Source: JBLHGU01 sp047615875 (lineage in GTDB: Bacteria > Pseudomonadota > Gammaproteobacteria > Arenicellales > CAJQKF01). Taken from it: a stretch of DNA of 13,876 bases. Location: positions 1-13,876 of the forward strand of contig JBLHGU010000128.1 in the NCBI GenBank assembly GCA_047615875.1, written 5' to 3'. A model generated the notes under the pieces. That model saw nothing but the letters and a program-made list of their open reading frames with translations, made no database searches and was not told the origin of the DNA. This document shows positions 1 to 7,629 of the stretch, one piece after another; position 1 is the stretch's first letter, and the number at the start of each line of letters is the position of its first letter. The translations under genes were made by a program, and so were the position numbers.

Positions 1-137
1 ACCTCATAGAGGTGCCCGAAGGTTGTGTGTTCCGTAATCGCTGCGAACAGGCTGTGGATATTTGTTCTAGCGTGGTGCCGCAATGGCAAGAGTACCAGCA
101 AGGCCACTTTGTTACCTGTCATCAGGCTCAGCCATGA
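1..137 (+). CDS. Oligopeptide/dipeptide ABC transporter ATP-binding protein, C-terminal fragment (DppD/OppD type)
   Basis: This is the last 44 or so codons of a gene that begins left of the window, in the frame starting at base 3. The readable tail runs LIEVPEGCVFRNRC, then EQAVDIC, and ends HFVTCHQAQP before TGA at 135-137. The pattern of a Gly-Cys-x-Phe-x-x-Arg-Cys segment, a second Cys cluster and a final 'VTCH' is the C-terminal signature of oligopeptide/dipeptide transporter ATPases. The nucleotide-binding domain itself is outside the window. The stop overlaps the start of the next ATPase by ATGA, so the two are translationally coupled and probably form the heterodimeric motor of one peptide importer. 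Substrate cannot be told from this fragment. Confidence 0.85.
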   Translation, partial: LIEVPEGCVFRNRCEQAVDICSSVVPQWQEYQQGHFVTCHQAQP

Positions 138-1108
138 GCAATATACTTGAGGTTACCAACGCCCGGGTGCGGTTTCGCACACAGGGTGGATTACAGGCAC
201 TAGTGCAACGTAACGACGATCCGTTTATCGATGCGGTCAGAGATGTGTCTTTCAACATAAAAGAAGGCGAGACATTTACACTAGTTGGAGAAAGTGGATC
301 GGGCAAATCGACCCTGGCCATGGCTGTGGCGGGATTGCATAAAACTGCAGAAGGGTCGATTCTGTTTAACCGCGAAGACGTCACCAAAATGGACAACAAT
401 GCCATGCAGGTGTACCGCAAGCAGATATCATTTATGTGGCAGAACCCGGTGGGTTCACTCAGTCCACGTTTAAGTGTCGGGTCAATAATTACCGAACCCT
501 ATCGCATCCACGGCCTGAAAGATACGGACTTTAAAGCCGAAAGTGATCGTCTACTGAAGCTGGTTGGGTTGCCCACACACTTTGCGGAACGTTACCCACA
601 TCAATTAAGCGGCGGCCAGGCGCGTCGTGTCGGTGTAGCAAGAGCTTTAGCATTAAATCCCAAACTAATTATCGCAGACGAACCGACCGCCGGATTGGAT
701 GTATCAGTACAGGGCGAAATCCTTAACTTGCTTAACCGTCTGCAAGATGAGTTCGGTATCAGCATGTTTGTTATTACTCATAACCTTAACATTGTGCGGC
801 ATATTTCAGATCGAACGGCGATAATGTATCTAGGCCGTTTTGTTGAGCTGGGCAACACGGATGAAATATTTGCCAATGCCAAACACCCCTACACGCTGGC
901 GTTGCTTTCGGCAAACCCGGAGGCTGACCCCGATGCACAAATCAATCGTATTGAACTGAAGGGTGAAGTGCCAAGCCTGTTTCAGCGACCCGGGGGATGC
1001 GAGTTTCATACCCGCTGCCCGTTCGCTGCTGTACGTTGTGATAGCGAGTTTCCACCAGCGCATACGGCCGACAGTGGGCATTGGCTGACCTGTCATTATC
1101 CACGCTAA
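134..1108 (+). CDS. Oligopeptide/dipeptide ABC transporter ATP-binding protein (DppF/OppF type)
   Basis: A 324-residue ABC ATPase that would power import of peptides or related compounds at the inner membrane. Visible motifs: Walker A GESGSGKST (residues 52-60), Q-loop WQNP (Gln103), signature LSGGQARRVGVARAL (158-172), Walker B LIIADEP (178-184), D-loop AGLD, and H-loop His216. The C-terminus carries the Cys-rich oligopeptide-ATPase tail (GGCEFHTRCPF ... WLTCHYPR). I chose ATG 134 because it overlaps the stop of the upstream ATPase by ATGA and gives the expected short N-terminus; the longer reading from 83 would overlap the upstream gene by 55 bases. The signature has ARRVGVARAL where RQRVAIARAL is more usual, which suggests a specific subfamily. 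The linked downstream hydrolases suggest that the imported compound is cleaved inside the cell. Confidence 0.92.
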   Translation: MSNILEVTNARVRFRTQGGLQALVQRNDDPFIDAVRDVSFNIKEGETFTLVGESGSGKSTLAMAVAGLHKTAEGSILFNREDVTKMDNNAMQVYRKQISFMWQNPVGSLSPRLSVGSIITEPYRIHGLKDTDFKAESDRLLKLVGLPTHFAERYPHQLSGGQARRVGVARALALNPKLIIADEPTAGLDVSVQGEILNLLNRLQDEFGISMFVITHNLNIVRHISDRTAIMYLGRFVELGNTDEIFANAKHPYTLALLSANPEADPDAQINRIELKGEVPSLFQRPGGCEFHTRCPFAAVRCDSEFPPAHTADSGHWLTCHYPR

Positions 1109-1144
1109 GCGGTCCTTCAGTAGTAGATAGCCGAACCCATCAAA

Positions 1145-3142
1145 TTGGTTACCATCAAAGAAATTGAACATCAACTAATAACGCTGTCTGACGGTGTTCG
1201 ATTGTCTGCCAGGCTGTGGTTACCGGATTTGCCGAGTGGAGAACAGGTGCCGGCAATACTCGAATACATTCCCTACCGCAAACGTGACATGGTCAGATTA
1301 CGTGACCAGAAAAATCATCCATTTTTCGCTCGAAATGGTTATGTCTCGATCAGGGTCGATATGCGTGGCTCCGGGGACTCCGAAGGATCTATGCGTGACA
1401 TGTATTCCAGCGCGGAACTTGACGATGCTGTAGAGGTGATTGAGTGGATTGCCCAACAGCCCTGGTGTAATGGACAGGTCGGAATGATGGGTACCTCATG
1501 GGGTGCCACCAGTAGTTTGCAAACAGCTAGTCGAAGACCCAAAAATTTGAAGGCGGTGATTGCTGTTTGCGCAACCAACAATCGCTTCGATGATGACATC
1601 CATCATATGGGTGGTTGTTTGCTTACTGACACGGTTGAATGGGCAGCAACACTGCCTGCCATACTGGCTTCACCACCAGATTCCGATACCGTGGGGCCGC
1701 AATGGCGGGAGATGTGGTTACAGCGACTTGAACAGCTGGAACTTCCGGTTGAACATTGGATAAGTCACGAGTGGCGAGATTATTATTGGCGCTGGGGCAG
1801 TGTTAACGAAACACCTAAGGCTATCAACTGCCCGGTGTTAATGATCGGTGGATGGGTTGATCGTTACAGTAACACGATAATGAACTTTCTTAATGATGCA
1901 CACGCGCAATGCTGGGGTATCGTCGGCCCCTGGGGACATCACTATCCTGATCAGGCAAACCCTGCTCCTGGAATCAATTTCCAGCAAGAGGCATTACGTT
2001 GGTGGGACCACTGGCTAAAGGGCGTAGAAAATCAGGTTAATGAGGAGCCGCGATTACGAGTATGGATACAGGAATATGTACAGCCAGAGAATGTTATTTC
2101 CAGCCGACCGGGTCGATGGGCTAGTGAAACTAATTGGCCTTCTGCTGATATAACTCGGCAGACACTTTATTTTGAGCCCAGCAGATTAGTTGATTGCAAA
2201 CCACAGACGGAGCTAAACATACAAGTGCCGTGGTCTTTGAGTGTCGGTAATGCAGCTGGGGACACCGGCTACTTTGGTCGGGTGGGCGGATTGCCACTCA
2301 ATCAAACTATAGATGACGAACATTCTCTGGTATTTCAAACCGAACGGCTCGAAGAGCCAATGGAAATATTGGGTGCTGTCTCTCTAAAGGTTGAGCTGAC
2401 TGCTATGCCGCGAAATGCCATGTTGGTCGCACGATTGAATGATGTGCACCCGGATGGCAGTGTTGCCAGGGTTTGCTACGTTATCAAAAATCTTGCACTG
2501 GATCACAAAGGAGAGAAAGCTGAGATCACCGATAGTAAAATACCACTTCACATCGAGCTAGACTTTCCTCATACGGCCTATCAGTTTGCAATCGACCATC
2601 AAATCAGAATCGCGATCTCCAGCTCCTATTGGCCTATTGTCTGGCCATCGCCGACGAGAACTAGATTAACGCTACACCTTACCCAGATGGAGTTATGTTT
2701 GCCCGTTCGCGATCCTGCTTCACAGGACGCGGAGATCAATTTCATTACTCCTGAAAATACTGTGGAAACTGTCACTCATAAAGTCATTTCTGCACCTCCT
2801 CTAAAGCGTTGGACGGATATCAGCAAAACCTCCAGAGAGCAGTTTATTTGTTGGCAGCAGCCCTGGCATCGTATATTTCATACCGACATCAACTTGCAAT
2901 TCGGTTTTGCAACCGAAGCTCAACATAAAATCAATTTGGACGATCCCACTAGTGCAGCAACAAAATTTAAGCATGAATTGAGTTTTTGCCGTGATGAACG
3001 GCAAATCCAGATTCTAAGCAGTGTAGAGCTTCGCTGTTCTGAAACTCATTTTCTATTACGCGGTAAGCTTATTGTCTTAGAAGATGAAGAGGTTATTTTT
3101 CAACGTGAATGGGAGCCCAGTTTGCTGAGGACTTGTTCATGA
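1145..3142 (+). CDS. CocE/NonD family serine hydrolase (S15-like), first of a tandem pair
   Basis: A 665-residue alpha/beta hydrolase of the cocaine esterase / X-Pro dipeptidyl peptidase family, which cleaves esters or amides. By analogy with CocE I assign Ser118 (GTSWG) as nucleophile, Asp239 (GGWVDRY) as acid, His265 (GPWGHHY) as base, and Tyr44 (EYIPYRK) as oxyanion-hole tyrosine. After the catalytic domain and its inserted cap (up to about residue 290) comes a beta-rich PepX_C-like domain with the motif SSYWPIVWPSP near 492-502, then about 110 further residues, making it longer than classical CocE (574 residues). There is no signal peptide, so it is likely cytoplasmic. The start is a TTG 36 bases after the ATPase gene; no ATG is available and the ribosome binding site is poor, but the N-terminus aligns with the paralog next to it. 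Substrate is unknown; peptides, amino esters or amides fit the transporter context. Confidence 0.88.
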   Translation: MVTIKEIEHQLITLSDGVRLSARLWLPDLPSGEQVPAILEYIPYRKRDMVRLRDQKNHPFFARNGYVSIRVDMRGSGDSEGSMRDMYSSAELDDAVEVIEWIAQQPWCNGQVGMMGTSWGATSSLQTASRRPKNLKAVIAVCATNNRFDDDIHHMGGCLLTDTVEWAATLPAILASPPDSDTVGPQWREMWLQRLEQLELPVEHWISHEWRDYYWRWGSVNETPKAINCPVLMIGGWVDRYSNTIMNFLNDAHAQCWGIVGPWGHHYPDQANPAPGINFQQEALRWWDHWLKGVENQVNEEPRLRVWIQEYVQPENVISSRPGRWASETNWPSADITRQTLYFEPSRLVDCKPQTELNIQVPWSLSVGNAAGDTGYFGRVGGLPLNQTIDDEHSLVFQTERLEEPMEILGAVSLKVELTAMPRNAMLVARLNDVHPDGSVARVCYVIKNLALDHKGEKAEITDSKIPLHIELDFPHTAYQFAIDHQIRIAISSSYWPIVWPSPTRTRLTLHLTQMELCLPVRDPASQDAEINFITPENTVETVTHKVISAPPLKRWTDISKTSREQFICWQQPWHRIFHTDINLQFGFATEAQHKINLDDPTSAATKFKHELSFCRDERQIQILSSVELRCSETHFLLRGKLIVLEDEEVIFQREWEPSLLRTCS

Positions 3143-3177
3143 AAATAAAGAATTCAAACAAATTTGTTACAGGTTAA
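3139..3177 (+). other. Possible 12-codon coupling minicistron between the two hydrolase genes
   Basis: An ATG at 3139 overlaps the TGA of the first hydrolase (ATGA) and opens a 12-codon frame, MKIKNSNKFVTG, ending at TAA 3175-3177, only four bases before the ATG of the second hydrolase. It could keep terminating ribosomes moving across the 39-base gap to the next start. It may equally be a chance ORF; no family match is possible at this length. Confidence 0.2.
3171..3174 (+). promoter_or_regulatory. Ribosome binding site that decides the start of the second hydrolase
   Basis: AGGT lies seven bases upstream of ATG 3182. It supports ATG 3182 over the in-frame TTG at 3164, which would add six residues absent from the paralog alignment. 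Confidence 0.5.
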
Positions 3178-3181
3178 GAAA

Positions 3182-5182
3182 ATGGTTAATCACATAAATC
3201 ATCTCTGGATTCCGATGTCGGATGGTAGTCGGCTAGGCGCGCGCCTGTGGCTGCCGGACGTGGTGGAAGATCAAACTGTACCAGCGATCCTCGAATACAT
3301 CCCATATCGAAAAGATGACTCTTCGGCGATCAGAGATTCCACTACCATCGCCTGGTTTGCCAGCAAAGGATATGCCTGTCTACGTGTAGACATGCGTGGC
3401 TCGGGAAGCTCAGATGGCGTGATGGTGGACGAGTATAGCGATCAGGAAATTGATGACGGTGTAGAAGTCGTTAACTGGATGGAGAAGCAAGATTGGTGCA
3501 ATGGCAATGTCGGCATGATCGGTATTTCCTGGGGCGGTATAACCGGTATGCAAGTGGCTCAGCGCCAACCAGAAGCACTCAAGACCATTATCGTGTTGGG
3601 TGCATCGGAGTTTCGCTACTATGATGATGCTGCATACTACATGGGCTGCATGACGGGGCAGACCATTGGTTGGGGAGCCATTATGTTTGGCTTCAATACC
3701 CGACCACCGGACCCAGAGTTAGCCGGTGAGAACTGGCGTGCTCTATGGTTAGAGCGTTTAAACAATACCCCTCATTACATGGAGCACTGGTTCTCACATC
3801 AGCGCGAAGATGAATATTGGTTACGCGGTTCTGTCGGTACAGATTACGACGCTATAAAAATACCGGTCTATGCGGTCAGTGGTCACGCAGATTGTTGGCC
3901 TAATACTGTTGCCAGATTACTAAAAAACTTATCTGTTCCAACTCGAGGACTACAGGGCGCATGGTGTCATCGATATCCTCATCTCGCTATTCCCGGGCCA
4001 GCAATTGGTTTTCTTGACGACGCAGCTCGCTGGTTTGATCAATGGCTTAAGCAGCAGGATACCGGCATCACGAAGGAAGCCAAATATCAGGTCTATCTTC
4101 AGGATAGTGTCAGGCCGCAGCCATTTTATGAGACTCGTCCAGGCAGGTGGGTGGGTGAACCTAGTTGGCCATCACCTAACGTTGAGGACAAGGTGCTCTT
4201 TCTGGATGGAGGTTCCCTGGTTAGCAGTGAAGCTGCGACCCAGGATGTCAGTATTAGCTCGCCGCAGGATGTTGGTCTTAAATCAGGCGAGTACATGCCC
4301 TGGTTTGCCTTTGGAAAGGCTGACGAGTTGCCAGACGACCAACAGGAAGAAGATGCCAATTCGGTGGTTTTCGATTATTCGGTAACCACACAGCCCCTGC
4401 AAATTCTTGGCAATCCCAGAGTTCAGGTTCACTTCAAATGTGATCAGCCGCAGGCATTGTTGGCTTGCAGATTATGTGATGTGTGGCCTGATGGTGCCAG
4501 CACCTTGATTACCCGAGGCCTGATTAATTTGAGCCAACGCAACAGCAAACGGAATCCGCAGTCATTAACCCCCGGTGAAATTTATACCGCTGAAATCGAA
4601 CTCAATCATGTAGGGTATGTTGTTCCACCTGGTCATAAGTTGAGATTGGCAATATCAACCAGCTATTGGCCAATAGCCTGGCCATCGCCAACCGCAACGA
4701 TTGTAAATCTCACTACGGGCAAGAATAACCTTCGTTTACCATTGCGTTCAATGGAGGCGGATTCTGGCGAACTAACAGATTTCAAGCCAACCGAGACTGG
4801 CACGCCAATCAACACCACGCAACTACGGGATATTAAACAGACTAGAACAATTACTACTGACCCTGAGAGTGGCTGTCGAGTTTGGCAAATCAATGCTGAT
4901 AACGGTCAGGTAAGGTTTGAAGATAGTCAATTGCAAATGGCTTCATCAAACCTGCAGCGTTACACCATTCATCCCGAAGACCCTCTGTCGGCCAAAGCTG
5001 AATATGAATGGGAGTGGGAATACAGTAGGGGCGACGAGTGGCAGACCAGAACTTTTACTCGGACTGAGATAACCTGCGATCAACACTTCTTTTTTCTCAA
5101 AGCAGAAAGCAAAGCCTGGGAGAATGATGAGATGATATTCAGTAAATCATGGGATAAAAAATATCCGAGAGATCATTTTTAG
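3182..5182 (+). CDS. CocE/NonD family serine hydrolase (S15-like), second of a tandem pair
   Basis: A 666-residue paralog of the preceding gene. Shared landmarks include the N-terminal SDG..LxARLWLPD, VPAILEYIPYRK, VDMRGSG, and the PepX_C-like motif TSYWPIAWPSP near residue 493. Inferred catalytic residues are Ser116 (GISWG), Asp237 (GHADCW), His263 (GAWCHRY) and oxyanion Tyr42. The residues around the acid and base (GHADCWP here, GGWVDRY in the neighbour) and the cap region differ, so the two enzymes probably have different substrate ranges. The C-terminal extension of about 110 residues is conserved in pattern (DPLSA... / DPTSA...) and contains the run EYEWEWEYSRGDEW. There is no signal peptide. 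It is the last gene of the + strand operon and converges on glpD. Confidence 0.88.
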   Translation: MVNHINHLWIPMSDGSRLGARLWLPDVVEDQTVPAILEYIPYRKDDSSAIRDSTTIAWFASKGYACLRVDMRGSGSSDGVMVDEYSDQEIDDGVEVVNWMEKQDWCNGNVGMIGISWGGITGMQVAQRQPEALKTIIVLGASEFRYYDDAAYYMGCMTGQTIGWGAIMFGFNTRPPDPELAGENWRALWLERLNNTPHYMEHWFSHQREDEYWLRGSVGTDYDAIKIPVYAVSGHADCWPNTVARLLKNLSVPTRGLQGAWCHRYPHLAIPGPAIGFLDDAARWFDQWLKQQDTGITKEAKYQVYLQDSVRPQPFYETRPGRWVGEPSWPSPNVEDKVLFLDGGSLVSSEAATQDVSISSPQDVGLKSGEYMPWFAFGKADELPDDQQEEDANSVVFDYSVTTQPLQILGNPRVQVHFKCDQPQALLACRLCDVWPDGASTLITRGLINLSQRNSKRNPQSLTPGEIYTAEIELNHVGYVVPPGHKLRLAISTSYWPIAWPSPTATIVNLTTGKNNLRLPLRSMEADSGELTDFKPTETGTPINTTQLRDIKQTRTITTDPESGCRVWQINADNGQVRFEDSQLQMASSNLQRYTIHPEDPLSAKAEYEWEWEYSRGDEWQTRTFTRTEITCDQHFFFLKAESKAWENDEMIFSKSWDKKYPRDHF

Positions 5183-5202
5183 GTCCGACTTCGATTCTGC
5201 AC

Positions 5203-5228
5203 TGACTAAGGCTTCGTTTTAGTAGTCA
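5203..5228. terminator. Weak stem-loop at the convergent junction
   Basis: Only 43 bases separate the two convergent operons. The only structure I see is TGACTA (5203-5208) against TAGTCA (5223-5228), or alternatively ACTAAGG/TTTTAGT with a CTTCG loop and two G-U pairs. The stem is short and lacks a clear U tract on either strand, so it is at best a weak bidirectional terminator. Confidence 0.22.
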
Positions 5229-6761
5229 TTCAATCTGTAATAAAGATTTGCACTTAGCTGTGACGAATCGTTCGAGTTCGTCAATCTCTGTAGCGGAAAG
5301 TCTTAAACCTTCTTTTGTGCGACGCCATAAAATGTCTTCAGCGCATACTGCCCATTCCTGTTCGATCAGATAACGAACTTCCACTTCAAACAAACTACCG
5401 CCAAAAAAGCGACCCATATCTTCTTTATCTTGTGTCTCACCAAGAATCACTCGGGCTCTAGTGCCGTAAAGTCGGATTAGCCGTTTGGCCTGTAATAAAG
5501 ACAGAAAAGCATAGTCTTGCTTGAGTAGGGATACCTGCTTCTCAAACTCATCGACTGCAAAGTCCCCACCTGGTAAGGGTGCCGTAGCAGACCATGAAGT
5601 CATATTACGATTCAATGAGCGGCCAACTAACTGCATCGTCTTGTCTGCGAGTTCCCTATAGGTGGTGATTTTTCCGCCATATATGTTGAGTAATGCTAAC
5701 TTACCGCCGATGCTCTCCGTTTTGATGGAGTAATCACGGGTTGCCGCCTGTGCTTTGTTATTGCCATCGTCAAATAATGGTCGAACAGCAGAGTAACTCC
5801 ATATGATATCCGCGGGAGTCAGTTGCTTTTTGAAATAATTATTTACAGATTCACAAAGGTAAGCTGTTTCTTCAGCTGATATTTTTGCGTCTCGTGGGTC
5901 GCCCTCGAAATCACAGTCGGTGGTGCCAATCAGCGTATAGTCTTCTTCATAGGGAATAGCGAAAACAATGCGTCCATCGGCGTTCTGAAAAATGTAACAG
6001 CGATCGTGATCGAATAGCTTATTCACCACAATGTGACTGCCACGCACCAGGCGTATGCTTTTGATCTCAGGTTTGTTGAGCGTATCGGTTAGAAAGTTGT
6101 CTACCCATGGGCCAGTAGCATTAATTAGCAGTCGTGATCGGTGGACTTGGATTTCGCCATGTTGATCTCTAGTGGTAATCACCCAGATATCCTTCTCACG
6201 TTGAGCAGAAATTACCCTAGTTTGAGGCAGAATCTCCGCACCTCGGTTGGCGGCATCTCGTGCATTTAAAACAACCAGTCGGGCATCGTCTACCCAACAG
6301 TCCGAATACTCGAAGCCTTTTACGTACTGATCTTTCAGAACCTCACCCGTGGGGTCGCGCATAAGGTTTACAGTTCTAGTGCCTGGAAGTAGTTTTCTGC
6401 CACCCAGATGATCGTAAATAAACAGACCTAAGCGTATTATCCAGCCAGGGCGCATGCCCTTATGTAATGGCAAGATGAAACGCAAAGGATGAATAATGTG
6501 TGGTGCAATGGCCCACAATTTTTCACGCTCTATTAATGCTTTGCGCACCAACTTAAAATCGTAGTGCTCAAGATAACGCAGGCCACCGTGAATCAGCTTG
6601 GTGGAACCAGAGGATGTGGCACTGCCGAGGTCGCCCATTTCTGCCAGACATACCGAGAAACCACTACCCTGGGCCGCACGAGCTATTCCGCAGCCGTTGA
6701 TACCACCGCCAGCTATAAAAATATCGTAGATACTTTCGTTTGATGTATCTCCTGAGTTCAT
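5226..6761 (-). CDS. glpD: Aerobic glycerol-3-phosphate dehydrogenase, FAD-dependent
   Basis: A 511-residue flavoprotein that oxidises sn-glycerol-3-phosphate to dihydroxyacetone phosphate and passes electrons to the quinone pool at the inner membrane. The N-terminal dinucleotide-binding motif is IAGGGINGCGIARAA (about 16-30), followed by the GlpD hallmark SSGSTKLIHGGLRYLEHY (50-67). Further family blocks are GFEYSDCWVDDARLV, NATGPWVDNF, LVRGSHIVV, IGTTDCDFEGDP, SAVRPLFDD and YGGKITTYREL, all of which I recognise from E. coli GlpD (501 residues). The start overlaps the stop of the HAD gene by ATGA and has GGAG five bases upstream. It is the last gene of the - strand operon, so the whole cluster appears to feed glycerol-3-phosphate into central metabolism. 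Confidence 0.96.
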   Translation of the reverse strand: MNSGDTSNESIYDIFIAGGGINGCGIARAAQGSGFSVCLAEMGDLGSATSSGSTKLIHGGLRYLEHYDFKLVRKALIEREKLWAIAPHIIHPLRFILPLHKGMRPGWIIRLGLFIYDHLGGRKLLPGTRTVNLMRDPTGEVLKDQYVKGFEYSDCWVDDARLVVLNARDAANRGAEILPQTRVISAQREKDIWVITTRDQHGEIQVHRSRLLINATGPWVDNFLTDTLNKPEIKSIRLVRGSHIVVNKLFDHDRCYIFQNADGRIVFAIPYEEDYTLIGTTDCDFEGDPRDAKISAEETAYLCESVNNYFKKQLTPADIIWSYSAVRPLFDDGNNKAQAATRDYSIKTESIGGKLALLNIYGGKITTYRELADKTMQLVGRSLNRNMTSWSATAPLPGGDFAVDEFEKQVSLLKQDYAFLSLLQAKRLIRLYGTRARVILGETQDKEDMGRFFGGSLFEVEVRYLIEQEWAVCAEDILWRRTKEGLRLSATEIDELERFVTAKCKSLLQIE

Positions 6762-7564
6762 TCAACTCCGCCGCACGCGGTAAAAATTGCCTGAGCGACT
6801 TCCGCAAAACCAGCGCCACCTGTGCCTACAGTAATGTATTTTGGCGGACTATTCAGGCGATTTTCGAACTGTCGGACATTGGCTACACCAATGGCGTTAG
6901 GAAAAAACTCAAACATGGGGGCATCGTTGGGTGAGTCTCCGACAAACACAAACTGATCGCGTTGTTTATCTAAATCAGTCCCAAGGCAATCGGTAGCAAA
7001 GGTGCGCGTCATAGTTAACTTGTCGTATTGACCTATCCAGCCATTAACATGAATGGAACTCACTTTTGCAGTGACGCCATTAGCATCAAATAGCTCAACG
7101 ATTCGATCAATATCGGCGTCAGGTAGGCGCGGTACATCTTCAGCAAAATCAATCGCTAAATCTGTTTCCCTATAAGACTGATCAGCGGAAATGGCTGCGC
7201 CTGGAACTTTGGCGATAATCTCTTCTGCGAGGATTGCTAGCTTTTCCCGCTTGTTCGCACGAACCAGGGCAGAATCTGCATAGTATCGATTCATGCGTTT
7301 AGCGATATGGTCATAATGAAAATAGAAAGCGCCATTTTCTCCAACAACACCGGTCACTGGCCAAATACGTGCAATAAGATCGCACCATCCAGCAGGGCGA
7401 CCAGTAATTGGCACTACGTCAATGCCCGCTGCATAAAGATTGGCCATTGCGCTATAGGCATCTGCAGTAAGCCTGCCTTCGGTGGTCAGGGTGTCATCAA
7501 TGTCGGTGAATACTGCACGAACCTGGCGCAGTTGACTAGAGGGGCAATCAATTAGAGGAAGCAT
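6758..7564 (-). CDS. HAD-superfamily phosphatase (HAD-IIB / Cof-like)
   Basis: A 268-residue member of the HAD superfamily, most likely a cytoplasmic Mg-dependent phosphatase of a small phosphorylated metabolite. Motif I is DIDDT (Asp21 nucleophile, Asp23 acid/base), motif II is ITGRP (Thr54), motif III is Lys182 (YDKLTMT), and motif IV is GDSPNDAPMF (Asp210 and Asp214). The large C2-type cap between motifs II and III (about 85-180) points to the IIB/Cof group, which includes sugar-phosphate phosphatases. I start it at ATG 7564; a longer reading from TTG 7597 adds 11 residues without a ribosome binding site, and neither start has a convincing one. The stop overlaps glpD by ATGA. A role in processing the phosphate released with the imported glycerophospho compound is inferred; its true substrate is unknown. 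Confidence 0.85.
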   Translation of the reverse strand: MLPLIDCPSSQLRQVRAVFTDIDDTLTTEGRLTADAYSAMANLYAAGIDVVPITGRPAGWCDLIARIWPVTGVVGENGAFYFHYDHIAKRMNRYYADSALVRANKREKLAILAEEIIAKVPGAAISADQSYRETDLAIDFAEDVPRLPDADIDRIVELFDANGVTAKVSSIHVNGWIGQYDKLTMTRTFATDCLGTDLDKQRDQFVFVGDSPNDAPMFEFFPNAIGVANVRQFENRLNSPPKYITVGTGGAGFAEVAQAIFTACGGVE

Positions 7565-7629
7565 AAAAAATCTGTGTGAAATGTTGTTGCATGACAAAAG
7601 GTAGGAATTGGTTTTTTACCCAACTAAGG

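Noticed and set aside
83..133. Longer N-terminus for the second ABC ATPase (start at 83).
   Set aside because: The extra 17 codons lie inside the upstream ATPase gene in another frame; ATG 134 with an ATGA overlap gives the normal family N-terminus.
830..1174. 114-codon ORF on the - strand opposite the end of the second ABC ATPase.
   Set aside because: It is antisense to a gene with clear conserved motifs, and its translation has no recognisable domain.
7565..7597. TTG start at 7597 for the HAD gene.
   Set aside because: No ribosome binding site and no conserved sequence in the 11 added residues; ATG 7564 is preferred, though its ribosome binding site is also poor.
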